DNA of 56,146 nt from DTFZ01 sp050260375 (GCA_050260375.1 JBLNCA010000022.1:1-56146); one strand, 5' to 3'. Numbered from the stretch's first letter, positions 32,537 through 41,558 are shown. Made by a program: numbers and translations. The notes: generated from the sequence alone by a model not told the origin.

Positions 32537-32890
32537 ATGATTATCGGGGAATATGGTCAGAAAATGACGCCGATCACCGGCACAATAAACAAAAATATAA
32601 AGAAAATAATGATTGCCTCGGTTACGGGTCCAATAAATAAAAACGCTGCATCTATAAGAGAAATGCGAACGAACGGAACTTGGAGCAAAAAGACCCATAT
32701 AGGTAAACTGGGTGATGTGAACGGCGACGGCAATGTCGATATTCTCGATTATACTATGGTCAGATTATATGTAGAACAAGGGCAGCCTCTGACCGCGGGA
32801 CAATTTAATCGTGCAGATGTTAATCGTGATGGCGTAGTTGATGCGACAGACCAGGCATTAATTCAACAAGCAATAATAGGCAAATATTAG
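32537..32890 (+). CDS. Dockerin-domain protein in the tail-fibre locus
   Basis: 117 residues, ATG two bases after the fibre stop, GAGGAGTAAGT upstream. N-terminal Lys/Thr-rich part with an internal repeat (GTINKNIKKIMIASVTGPIN K). Residues about 57-117 form a type I dockerin: GDVNGDGNVDILDYTMVRLY and RADVNRDGVVDATDQALIQQ, both with the D-x-N-x-D-G calcium loop. Placed between two fibre genes, it may be a virion component that binds cohesins on the host surface (inference). It is a relative of the membrane-bound dockerin at 10607. Confidence 0.8.
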   Translation: MIIGEYGQKMTPITGTINKNIKKIMIASVTGPINKNAASIREMRTNGTWSKKTHIGKLGDVNGDGNVDILDYTMVRLYVEQGQPLTAGQFNRADVNRDGVVDATDQALIQQAIIGKY

Positions 32891-32901
32891 CGGAGGGAAA
32901 A

Positions 32902-33783
32902 ATGGCACTGCAAGAAGGACGTTTTTTTACAGGTTCTATGACCGATAAGCGTTTTGAAGCGGATGGATTTGCCGAATATTGCAGGCGCTTCCTATCTTCG
33001 GGAGTATGGGATCTGGGCGCTAATTTACAGGTAACACCGGGCGGCAGTATGACAATAATCATTAACTATGGCTCGGCGCTGGTCGATGGGTATCCCTATA
33101 ACGTGATTGATAATGGATCAGGGCCCCTGCAGCTGTCTGTCGACCCGTCGGATGCACAGCCACGTATTGATCGCGTTGTCATAAAAAAAGATGTTTTAGC
33201 TCAAAGAATATATGCTTGTGTAAAGAAAGGTTCCCCTGCAGCATCTCCGGCACCGCCGAGTTTGATGCGATCAAGTTTAACTTATGAAATAAGTCTCGCA
33301 AAAATATCGGTGGGAGCTGGAGCTATTGAAATTACATCCGAAAATATAACTGATGAAAGAACAAATATTGAATTGGCCGGTAGTCCTTTTAAGAAAATTG
33401 CTTTAGCTGCTCATCCGGTTGGCTCTATTTATGTATCTTCAAGTTGGGAAAACCGCCCTGCCGTCATTTTTGGTGGAACATGGACCCAGATAAAAGACCG
33501 CTTTATCTTAGGAGCTGGCGACGCTTATGCAAACGGAGCGGTAGGCGGAGCACTTACGCATCGGCATCTTAGTCCAATCACATGGCGGGAAGCAGACGGC
33601 GGAAGACCTGCGCTTTTTGGTCTTACAAACGATTTTGGGTTAAAAACTGGCGAAACCGGAAGTATATATGGTGGTCAATATACAGATGGCGGAGAGAACC
33701 AGAGTATTAATAGATATTATACGAGTTACAGTGAATCTTTGCCACCATATGTAGCGAAGTATATTTGGGAGCGAACAGCATAA
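32902..33783 (+). CDS. Tail fibre/receptor-binding protein 2
   Basis: 293 residues, GCGGAGGGAAAA upstream. N-terminal 155 residues match fibre 1. The C-terminal part (AHPVGSIYVSSSWENRPAVI, GTWTQIKDRFILGAGDAYAN, GALTHRH, then LPPYVAKYIWERTA) is the knob-type tip found in many phage tail fibres. Same attachment base with a different tip suggests two receptor specificities or a decayed switch between them. Confidence 0.78.
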   Translation: MALQEGRFFTGSMTDKRFEADGFAEYCRRFLSSGVWDLGANLQVTPGGSMTIIINYGSALVDGYPYNVIDNGSGPLQLSVDPSDAQPRIDRVVIKKDVLAQRIYACVKKGSPAASPAPPSLMRSSLTYEISLAKISVGAGAIEITSENITDERTNIELAGSPFKKIALAAHPVGSIYVSSSWENRPAVIFGGTWTQIKDRFILGAGDAYANGAVGGALTHRHLSPITWREADGGRPALFGLTNDFGLKTGETGSIYGGQYTDGGENQSINRYYTSYSESLPPYVAKYIWERTA

Positions 33784-33792
33784 GGAGGTATT

Positions 33793-34410
33793 ATGTTTGC
33801 TATAACAGTTGACGGCGGACTCATCACAGGAGTACACGAGTCACAAGAAATAATAACCGAAGAGACTTTTAAAGGGACTTTATACGAAGGTCAAGCTGTT
33901 ATAGAAGTACCGGAGGATAAAGCCGCAAATATAAGCAGCGGCAAATACCTTGGCGAGTATGATGCGGCATGGAACCTCAGGCCGCTGGCCCAACGCGTGG
34001 CCGAAGGGCTTGTAGTAATACCGGCGGATCATGTAGTCGATGGCGAAGAGATACGTGAAATGACCACAAAAGAGAAGATCGATGCTGGGCTCATCACGGT
34101 CGACGAAGGCTATGTTCTTGACGGCGATACCATCCGGCCAATGACAATACCCGAGAAGATCGCAGCCGGTATCGCCTCTGAGGATGATTTTAAGGCTGCT
34201 GAAGCGGCGCGGCTGCAGGCTGAGCTTAATACCCTCTATGCTTGGTTCGATGAATACGATAAGCAGATTGCACAGTATCAGCGCTGCCTTCGGACTGGAG
34301 AGCAATACGATAAGGATATAGCTGCGCTTGACACCGAAGCTAACCAAAAGCAGTTGCGTATTCGTGAGATCCGGCAGATTACTATGGCATCCGAACTATG
34401 CGTCAAATAA
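33793..34410 (+). CDS. Fibre-associated tail protein
   Basis: 205 residues, AAGGAGGTATT upstream. Beta-rich N-terminus (FAITVDGGLITGVHESQEII, AANISSGKYLGEYDAAWNLR), a repeated unit (VVDGEEIREMTTKEKIDAGL then VLDGDTIRPMTIPEKIAAGI, about 33 residues apart) and a C-terminal coiled coil (EAARLQAELNTLYAWFDEYD). Such proteins lie after fibre genes and may be fibre chaperones or minor tail components. Its stop lies inside the palindrome at 34396-34427. Confidence 0.6.
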   Translation: MFAITVDGGLITGVHESQEIITEETFKGTLYEGQAVIEVPEDKAANISSGKYLGEYDAAWNLRPLAQRVAEGLVVIPADHVVDGEEIREMTTKEKIDAGLITVDEGYVLDGDTIRPMTIPEKIAAGIASEDDFKAAEAARLQAELNTLYAWFDEYDKQIAQYQRCLRTGEQYDKDIAALDTEANQKQLRIREIRQITMASELCVK

Positions 34411-34427
34411 GATAATTTGACGCATAG
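34396..34427. repeat. Perfect 13-bp inverted repeat over a stop codon
   Basis: CTATGCGTCAAAT-AAGATA-ATTTGACGCATAG, a perfect 13-bp stem with a 6-base loop that contains the TAA stop. No U run follows (ATACTATACCC), so it is not a classic terminator; it may protect the 3' end of the tail transcript or bind a protein. Confidence 0.75.
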
Positions 34428-34652
34428 ATACTATACCCTATAGTGTGCACAAACAGCACTACACCACAATATATTGAAAAATGTATAAAACAGTGTATAA
34501 AGGGTGCATATAGGCGCATTTATTGTATTTTTATACTGCCAAAAATGTATAAAAACATGAGAAAAAGTGATTTTAAATGCTGTTTAAAGAGGCTTTAATC
34601 AGCGTTTTAATAAGCAAAAAAAGCTTTGATAGCCCTGAAGGGGGCTGTTTTT
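34428..34652 (+). terminator. Non-coding gap before the endolysin with a terminator
   Basis: About 225 AT-rich bases without a gene. It has three near repeats of TGTATAAAA (34485-34555), a weak hairpin TAGTG...CACTA near 34440, and, at 34631-34652, AGCCC-TGAAGG-GGGCT followed by GTTTTTATTTT, a rho-independent terminator only 15 bases before the endolysin ribosome binding site, so the lysis genes probably have their own promoter in the gap or rely on read-through. Confidence 0.55.
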
Positions 34653-34675
34653 ATTTTAGAAAGGAAGTGAAGAAT

Positions 34676-35698
34676 ATGTTTAACATTGAGAATCTGCCCA
34701 AGCTTGCTGAAGCTTATGTAAAAAAGTATCCCCCGAACACCGGATACACTATCAGGGCAGCTAAAGCCGTCTACGATGCGTATAAAGCCGGTAAACTGCC
34801 GCCGGGCACTAACATCGGCGTACAGCTGGCCTTACAGTATGACGGTAAGGAGGTAGGTGGCGACCTTATCAGCGGTCCCGAAAAACAGCTGCCTTATCTG
34901 GCGAGCTACAGCTTGGACAAAGGCGCGGATTGCGCCGACTTTATCCGTAACTTGATATTGCTGCTTTTCGGGCGTAACATCGGCGACTGGACGGAGGGCA
35001 TATACCAACGCAATAAAGAGCGTCAGGTGCCATGGGAAGAACGCAGGGAAATGGACGTCTTGCTCAACAAGCTCAGCGACAGAAACCCCCATGCAACCCA
35101 TGCAATGCTTTACATCGGCGGCGGCCAGATGCTGCATACGACGAGTAAAAGCAACGCGCTGCGCGTAGAGTCTGACACAAAGTATGCGCCGAGCACCCGC
35201 ACGGGCACCGGCGTATTCAGGGTCTTAACTGACGAAGAATACAACAGCCTGATAGTTCCTGCGATCGTTGTTCCTACCCCGTCCGCTCCCCCGAAAGCTG
35301 TGCCGAAGAGGACCCGAAGCCTTAAATATGAACTCGAAATAACCGAGCGGATATCCAATGTACGGACAGGTCCGGGCATGCAATATCCATCATTAAGAAC
35401 ATTAGGCAGAGGGCAGCGTCTCGTATATCTCGGTAAAACCGGCGATTGGTACAAGGTCTACTATAACGGCGCAGCGAGATACATCCATGATTCGCAAGTT
35501 AAGGCATGCGCACAGCTCCATGGTGATGACGTTAAAGCCGTTCAACAGGCGTTAAAAGATAAAGGGTTCGATCCTGGCAGCGTTGACGGCTGGTTTGGTC
35601 CCAAAACGGCAGCTGCTGTTGTTGCCTATCAGACGGCTATGGGCCTCAAAGTCGACGGCATTGTCGGCCCGATAACGTGGGAAAGCCTGTTTGCTTAA
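34676..35698 (+). CDS. Endolysin: NlpC/P60-like, SH3 and peptidoglycan-binding domains
   Basis: 340 residues from ATG 34676 after AGAAAGGAAGTGAAGAAT. Catalytic part about 60-185 with Cys in DKGADCADFIRNLI and His in ATHAMLYIGGGQMLHTTS, the Cys-His arrangement of NlpC/P60 amidase/endopeptidases. A bacterial SH3 domain follows (ITERISNVRTGPGMQYPSLR), then a PG_binding_1 domain (DVKAVQQALKDKGFDPGSVD GWFGPKTAAA). Cuts host peptidoglycan for release. Confidence 0.85.
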   Translation: MFNIENLPKLAEAYVKKYPPNTGYTIRAAKAVYDAYKAGKLPPGTNIGVQLALQYDGKEVGGDLISGPEKQLPYLASYSLDKGADCADFIRNLILLLFGRNIGDWTEGIYQRNKERQVPWEERREMDVLLNKLSDRNPHATHAMLYIGGGQMLHTTSKSNALRVESDTKYAPSTRTGTGVFRVLTDEEYNSLIVPAIVVPTPSAPPKAVPKRTRSLKYELEITERISNVRTGPGMQYPSLRTLGRGQRLVYLGKTGDWYKVYYNGAARYIHDSQVKACAQLHGDDVKAVQQALKDKGFDPGSVDGWFGPKTAAAVVAYQTAMGLKVDGIVGPITWESLFA

Positions 35699-35749
35699 TT
35701 TGGCCTATTTAATAGGCCTTTAATAAAAATAAAACGAGGAGGTTCGTTT

Positions 35750-36244
35750 ATGAAAAAGGTACTTTTGGTATTCGTCATCGCCATGCTCATGCTCTTGATA
35801 TGCTCTCTTACGGCTTTTGCTGCGGGTACCAGGACAGATGCGGGAACCGCTGCACCTGCTTACGACGTCGGAAACGGCGCGATTGCAGTGGATAATGACG
35901 TAGGAGGCGTGCTCGGGATTGATTTTGTTACATGGGAGATATTAATCACGCCGACAGGATGTATTATTTTCACTGTCGCAATAACGCAACTTTTTAAGTC
36001 ACGCTGGCCCCAGAAATGGCCGACGCAGATACTCTCTTACATTATTGCATTAATAATATTGATATTAGCGCACTTTATGTTAGGCATGCTTACACTTTCG
36101 TCAGTCGGCCTGTGTGTATTTAATGCAGTAGTGGTATGTTTTGCAGCTAACGGTGCTTATAACAATCTGTTAAAATCGAAAAATACGGCCAACATATCTG
36201 TAACAACTGAAACTGGCACGACGCCTCCCGCAAATTCGACGTAA
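35750..36244 (+). CDS. Holin-like exported membrane protein
   Basis: 164 residues, ACGAGGAGGTTCGTTT upstream. Signal peptide with a clear cleavage site (MKKVLLVFVIAMLMLLICSL TAFA-AG), then Gly/Ala/Thr-rich stretch and three membrane spans (ILITPTGCIIFTVAITQL, ILSYIIALIILILAHFMLGM, LSSVGLCVFNAVVVCFAANG). Position right after the endolysin supports a holin role. It is the last gene before the prophage right end. Confidence 0.7.
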   Translation: MKKVLLVFVIAMLMLLICSLTAFAAGTRTDAGTAAPAYDVGNGAIAVDNDVGGVLGIDFVTWEILITPTGCIIFTVAITQLFKSRWPQKWPTQILSYIIALIILILAHFMLGMLTLSSVGLCVFNAVVVCFAANGAYNNLLKSKNTANISVTTETGTTPPANST

Positions 36245-36248
36245 GACT

Positions 36249-36448
36249 TTCGTGCAAAGAGCCTTTTTAACGTATTAAAATAGTTTTTGAAAGCTGTTTA
36301 ATAATGCTTTTAAGAGGCTTTGACCTGTAAAAAACCTTTAAAGTTAATAACTGGTAAAAAGCGCATCTATTTAAATAATTTATGGTAAATAGGTGCGCTT
36401 TTTTGTATTTTGCGTGTCAATTTTTCGCATTTTGCGCGGCAAGCTACA
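36249..36448. other. Right end of the prophage
   Basis: 200 bases with no gene. From the end inward on the minus strand: TGTAGCTTGCCGCGCAAAAT then GCGAAAAATTGACACGCAAA ATACAAAAAAGCGC, i.e. two tandem CGCAAAAT(G/A)C(G/A)AAAAA motifs, likely transposase sites. A strong terminator (stem GCGCATCTATTTA/TAAATAGGTGCGC, 36361-36398, followed by TTTTTT) stops phage transcription before the flanking gene. An AT-rich TTTAA-rich part lies at 36265-36355. Confidence 0.7.
36361..36405 (+). terminator. Rho-independent terminator at the prophage right end
   Basis: Stem of 12-13 bp (GCGCATCTATTTA, 36361-36373, with TAAATAGGTGCGC, 36386-36398; one T-G pair) followed by TTTTTTGTATTT. Confidence 0.85.
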
Positions 36449-36453
36449 GTAAA
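36449..36453. repeat. Right 5-bp target duplication GTAAA
   Basis: Second copy of the target duplication, immediately after the ACA terminus of the prophage. Counting it once restores the reading frame of the interrupted gene. Confidence 0.85.
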
Positions 36454-39400
36454 GAACCCGCCGACAAGCAAGAAAAAGCCTCTTATCATACAGCTCAAGC
36501 AAACGGACCCCGCAACGAAGTCGCCCTATCCGGACTATACGCTGATAAGCTCAATCAATCCTGACACGAGCGTAACAAAATACCTTGTCAACAACAAGCT
36601 GATAGCCGACGCTGAAAAGGCGGGAGTGGCGCTGAAAGATAATACGGGCCGCTTGCGGGACGAAAGGGTGCTGCGCCGGGATATTTACCGCGAAGGCGTA
36701 AAACCCGCTATCGTACCGGAGGGGGCAAAGGAGAGCCGCGCTGCAGCGAAAGACCCTGATTACATTAAGCTGGCGTTTTCGGACTATAACAGACGCACTA
36801 AGGCTTACTATGTGAAGCGGGACCTGTACGAGTTCGCAAAAGGCAGGGGCGTGGATTTAGAGCATAACGGCAAGCCGAAAACCGGCATGCAGATCATGCG
36901 CGAACTGTTCGGCGTCGGCAGCGACGGCAATTTTGATTACGATTTGCTTGCAAAGAACCTTAAAAGCGACAGCGATAAGATAATAGACATGTTCGGCATC
37001 GAGGATTATAAGGTATTAAGCGCTTACGCGCCGTACAGAGCCGCCTACGAGCCGCTGAAGCACTTGGGGCTGTCTCTTGACAGCAGTATGGCCGCGCTCG
37101 ACGACCTTGTGATGAACTCGGAGGCGAAAAGGGCGCTGCTGGGAGACGATGAGTATTTCAGGCGGCTGCAAAACGGGTTTGACGCGCTGGATGAGCAACT
37201 TAAAAAAGTGGCGGACATACCGCGGCGCATATCGGAGTCGGACAACGCTTACAGCGCAAGCGGCATAATAAAAGTGCTTCCCGAGTATGAAACGGCATTT
37301 ATTTATGCGGATACCGATGAGGATAAGATACGCAAGTACATGGATATCGTGCCGGAAGCGTTTGATGCCGGAAATTTTGCGGCGGAACTGGATCTTCCGG
37401 GACATTACGATATGCCAAAAGAATGGACAAGCGAAACGCTCGCAGAGGTTATAAATGTGAGCTTGCAGCATAAATACTGGAAGGAAACACTCGGGGAAAA
37501 CTACGAGGAAAAGTGGGAGAACGAGATGCCCACTATGGAATCGCTTATCGAACGGGGACATAAGGACGCAAAAGAAAAAGGGTATGAAATAGGGGACGAT
37601 TACGCTGCTTCTTATGGGATATTAATAAGCGGCATTGAGCTTATGGAAACCAACGAGAACGCCAGAAAGCAAGCGGAGGAAGAAGCGCTCGCGGCATTTG
37701 GAACCACTGAGCCCATAACCGTGTCCAACGATAAAGTATCGTACAAATATGACCCTGTGACGGGATTCGTCAGCGACCTTAGAATAAAAGACAGCAGTAT
37801 CACGGGAAGCGCGGGTGACATTACAGAGGAAGCTAACAATACAGTCGGTTATCTGCTGTGGAAGAAATCAGTAGGAGAAGAACCGACTGAAACGGAAAAG
37901 GAATTTTTTAAGCAGTATGGCATGGATGAATTAATAACGCTCATAGACAGCAGGGGTAAGGGCGATTATTACAAGCTTAAAGACAGCACGAAAGAGCTGA
38001 TGAAGAACAATTTGCTCAGAGAAGCAAATTACGCTCTGTATGATTTTACACCGGAAGAATTGGATTTTCTTAAAAACGCGTCGGTTAAGACTCTGGATAT
38101 GTCGATCCAAAACGAATATTCAAGCAAAGAGAAGGATGAACATTGGCTCAGCGCGCTCAAGCTATACCGATATTACAAAAACGACCTTGGTATGGAAGTG
38201 ACGGGGGACTACGAGAAAGACAGGACGGCGGCAAAGAAAATCATTATACAACGGCTCAACGAACTTGGGTATCCCAGTTTTGAAGCTGCGGAGAATGAAG
38301 TCGCAAATAGTATAAAAGCAGAAATGTATGGCTTATTGTTAACAGATACGCCGAATACGAAGAAAGCAAAAGAAATACTGCAGAACGCGCCGCCGGAAAT
38401 GTTCATGAACACGGCTGATGAGACGGAAGAAACGTATAAAGAGGGCGCGTTTGTGGCCGGAATAAGGAAAGGCGGAACGCTGGGGCTGGCAGAGCTTGTC
38501 GGCGAGACCGTTGCAGACCCAAAAGAGTATAAGCGCATGGCGCTTTTGGGCAGCCCGATAGGCGGGACGGAATATTACAAGAGCGGCAGGTTTTACAATC
38601 CCGCGATAGCGTATGAAGACGCGAGGATGATGCAAAACAATCCATGGGCATTCTGGATAGGCGACGTCTTGGGAAGCCTTCCTACAACTTTTTTAGCCGG
38701 CGAACTGGCAGGAGGCATAGCGCGTACTCTGGGAGCGAACGCCAAACTGGCTTCGTTTATCAGCGGATTCGCGCCTTCAGCCATACAGGGCGGGGCAAAC
38801 GCTGCGGCGCAGGGCGGGGATGCATGGGACATATTTAAAGGCGCAATTGTTGAAGGAGCTGCGGGAGGCATATCGTCCGGCATGCTTTCCGGGCTTGCAG
38901 AAGAGGGAGTAAGCAAACTTTTAACTACAGCTCCGGGATTAATAAAAAAAGTATTCCCCGCCATCGCGGGCGCGGGAGCAGACGCGCTTATTAACACAGT
39001 GTCTAGTATCGGCACGGACGTTATACTGGGGCGTAATATCGACTGGATGAATGCGCTTAAAAATATACTGACGTCTCTCGTGTTAAAGGGTTGGCACACA
39101 AATGACGATATAGACGGGACGCACGGGTGGAACGCGGGCGATAAGTCCTTTGAGCCGGGAGAACTGCCGGACGTCAGTAAGCCAGCCGATATAGACACAA
39201 AAGTTATAGACCCTGTATCAGGGGCGGATATTACCATACCCAAAGGCAAATCGCTTGCGGATGTTAACCCTGAAGCGGCGAAGTTTTACGACGCGGCCAT
39301 CACGACTATATTGGGGGCGGAGGATGCTATTGCGGTTAATGATATCAACCTTCCAAAGACAGGAATAGAGACAAGCGCTGAAAGGGCGGTAGAGGCGTAT

Positions 39401-39982
39401 ACGCCGGACGCTATAGCCGACGCGGTTAAAGCGGTGCAGGCGCTGCCCGAGGGCACGCTCACCAATGCCGAGTATAACAGAGTAATGGACTCATATTACC
39501 GGTATGGGCTTAACCCAAGCCAGAAAAACGCCGCGGCGGTGATGGAACTTGCGGAGCAAAGCTTGGGGAAGGCGGAAAGCACAGTACGGGAGAATCCTGA
39601 TATTGACATCAGAGAGGGAGCAGGGGATAATAAAAATGATATACTGGCTAGGAATCGGGAACAAGGGAGAGTTTTTGAGCAGCAAGAATTTAGCAAGTTC
39701 AGTAAACAGAATAATCATGCTGCTATGCAAATAACAATAAAAGCAAATAATACAAAAACTCGGGTCGATGCAATAGGTATAAATGAAGAAGGAAAAGTTA
39801 TTATTCACGAATACAAATCATCGTCAACAGCGCCATTAACACAAAATCAAAAAACTGCATTTTCTGAAATAAATAAAAAAGGTGGAATTGTCGTTGGTAA
39901 AGGGAAAGATATCTTTACAAAAGATTTTGAAATTCCAATTGGAACAGAAATAAAAGTAATTAGACCTAAAGATAAAAAGTAA
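36454..39982 (+). pseudogene. 3' part of the giant phage toxin-like gene (nuclease tip)
   Basis: 1,175 codons following the target duplication, continuing the frame of 1463-1977. The long middle is acidic and helical, followed by a Gly/Ala-rich hydrophobic stretch (38640-39090: LPTTFLAGELAGGIARTLGA, AGGISSGMLSGLAEEGVSKL) that could cross a membrane. The last 100 residues differ: AT-rich DNA, Lys/Asn-rich protein with RVDAIGINEEGKVIIHEYKS, a D...E-x-K pattern as in PD-(D/E)xK nucleases (about residues 1277-1291 of the restored protein). An immunity-like gene follows. An ATG at 36410 gives an apparent longer start, but that part belongs to the prophage. Confidence 0.8.
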
Positions 39983-40000
39983 TTATATGGAAGGTAAAAA

Positions 40001-40324
40001 ATGTCGATAATAGATAAAGATAAAGTTGACGGTATTGCTATAAGTAAAGATGGAAAAACCCTTGTATTGCTAATTACAGATCATTTGGATTGGTCAGACG
40101 AATATATACATTTGATTAAATTACAGGAAAAGATAAACTCATACATAGGTTTTTTAGAAAGCGATCAATATAAAGACATATATCCGGGCAATCAGTTCTT
40201 CAAGTATTTAATTGAAATACACTTTAAACATCAAATATCTGAAAATTGCATTAAGTGGATTGAGACCGCAAATAAACAACTCTCAAATAACGATATAAAG
40301 ATAGAATATATCGTTGTAGATTGA
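40001..40324 (+). CDS. Probable immunity protein (DUF6572-like)
   Basis: 107 residues, ATG after GGAAGGTAAAAA, 18 bases behind the giant gene. DGIAISKDGKTLVLLITDHL DWSDEYIHLIKLQEKINSYI, then IEYIVVD at the end, resemble the small family catalogued as DUF6572, often found behind toxin genes. AT-rich like the nuclease tip, so tip and antidote probably moved together. It should remain expressed or be silent depending on read-through, since the toxin gene is now cut. Immunity role is inference from place and family resemblance. Confidence 0.65.
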   Translation: MSIIDKDKVDGIAISKDGKTLVLLITDHLDWSDEYIHLIKLQEKINSYIGFLESDQYKDIYPGNQFFKYLIEIHFKHQISENCIKWIETANKQLSNNDIKIEYIVVD

Positions 40325-40372
40325 GTTAATGTCTTCTCTCTGAAAAAACAGAATAGAATATGATATGCTTTA

Positions 40373-40399
40373 CCGGGGAACTACATCTCCGGCTTTTTT
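40373..40399 (+). terminator. Rho-independent terminator
   Basis: CCGGGGA-ACTACA-TCTCCGG (40373-40392) followed by CTTTTTTA. Ends the older phage locus; host genes follow. Confidence 0.75.
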
Positions 40400-40577
40400 A
40401 TATTTCTCGCCCATTAATGCTGCCCGTAGATCCAAAAGTGCGGCGAGCGATTTTGTCACATAAAAAGCGACAGCGATGATTTATAATATAGCTATAACCG
40501 ACGTGCCGGTTTTAAGCAGTGGAACGGCAGGCAAAGCGCCTCGGCCGCGGTTAGTATCAAAAAAAGGAGCTAAAGTT

Positions 40578-41441
40578 ATGTATGACGTTATTATCATAGG
40601 AAGCGGGCCGGCAGGCGTCTCGGCGGCGGTGTACGCGGCGCGCGCGGGTCTCGATACGGCGGTAATAAGCCAGGACAGCAGCGCGCTTGAAAAAGCGGAG
40701 AGGATAGAGAACTATTACGGCTTTGCCGAGCCGGTCTCCGGGGAGAAGCTTTTTTCGGCGGGGATCGCGCAGGCGAAAAGGCTGGGCGCTAATATCATAA
40801 CCGATCAGGTTGTGGGCTTAAGCTACGAAGACGGCTTTGTTGTAAAAACTAAAGCGGGCGAGTATACCGCGAAAAGCGTAGTGATAGCTACCGGTGCAAA
40901 CAGGACGGCGCCCAGGATAAAGGGCTTTGCCGACTTCGAAGGCAAAGGGATAAGCTACTGCGCGGCCTGTGACGCTTTTTTCTACAAAGGCAAAGACGTT
41001 GCGGTGTTGGGATGCTGCGAGTACGCGCTGCACGAAGCGCAGGCGCTGCTGCCGATAGCCCGTACTGTCACGCTTGTAACAAACGGGGCAGAGGCTATAG
41101 CCGAGTTCCCTGCGCAGATAAAGATAATAACGGAAAAGATAGCGGTGTTTGAGGGAAACGAGGGCCTTGAGCGCATAAGGTTTTCGGATGATACAACGCT
41201 GCCGGTTGACGGCGTGTTTGTGGCGATAGGTGTAGCGGGCAGCAGCGACCTTGCAAGAAAGATAGGCGCCGAAACGGAAGGATTAAGGATAAAGGTAGAT
41301 GAAAATATGTCGACGAATATACCCGGACTGTTCGCAGCGGGGGATTGCACGGGCGGTATGCTGCAGATAGTAAAGGCGGCGTATGAAGGCGCTAAAGCTG
41401 GCACGGAAGCCGTAAAGTTCGTAAGAAAAAACAAGTCTTAA
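40578..41441 (+). CDS. TrxB-like flavoprotein disulfide reductase lacking the NADPH motif
   Basis: 287 residues from ATG 40578 (AAAAAGGAGCTAAAGTT upstream). FAD-binding IIIGSGPAGVSAAVYAARAG, redox pair CAAC (C128, C131) in SYCAACDAFFYKGKDVAVLG, and the second FAD motif GLFAAGDCTGGMLQ are intact. The usual NADPH-binding GGGDSA is replaced by GCCEYALHE and the HRRxxxR motif by VTLVTNGAEA. Clostridial ferredoxin-dependent thioredoxin reductases are known to lack the same two motifs, so this may be such an enzyme or another TrxB relative; not NADPH-driven TrxB in the usual sense. Confidence 0.75.
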   Translation: MYDVIIIGSGPAGVSAAVYAARAGLDTAVISQDSSALEKAERIENYYGFAEPVSGEKLFSAGIAQAKRLGANIITDQVVGLSYEDGFVVKTKAGEYTAKSVVIATGANRTAPRIKGFADFEGKGISYCAACDAFFYKGKDVAVLGCCEYALHEAQALLPIARTVTLVTNGAEAIAEFPAQIKIITEKIAVFEGNEGLERIRFSDDTTLPVDGVFVAIGVAGSSDLARKIGAETEGLRIKVDENMSTNIPGLFAAGDCTGGMLQIVKAAYEGAKAGTEAVKFVRKNKS

Positions 41442-41558
41442 TGTGTGCGTGCAATGTATGAACAGCTCTGATAATACCCGTATTGCGCTTAAGCTGTTGA
41501 CGTATTCTGTGTTTTTGCAGATAATAACTGTAATTGTTATTTATTGAGAGGTTAAAGC

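Larger units (their letters stand above)
1978..36448 (+). mobile_element. Mu-like transposable prophage (34,471 bp)
   Basis: Ends TGT...ACA. The left terminus TGTTGATTGACATGCAAAAT and the right terminus read on the other strand, TGTAGCTTGCCGCGCAAAAT, continue to CGAAA and agree at 20 of 26 positions. Contents follow the Mu plan: repressor region, transposase A and B, Gam, GemA, Mor, then head and tail genes with a siphovirus-type tail (tube, chaperone, tape measure, Dit, hub). It is flanked by GTAAA duplications and sits inside a gene of another phage locus. Several genes (immA, DUF3486/TerL junction, capsid, tape measure) appear broken, so it is probably defective unless those lesions are sequence errors. 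Confidence 0.9.

Noticed and set aside
36410..36453. Apparent start of the 1,190-codon frame at ATG 36410
   Set aside because: These bases belong to the prophage right end; the native gene enters from 1977 on the other side of the insertion.
37016..37561. Minus-strand frame of 181 codons in the giant gene
   Set aside because: Shadow of the GC-rich coding strand; rich in Arg, His and Phe without domain pattern.
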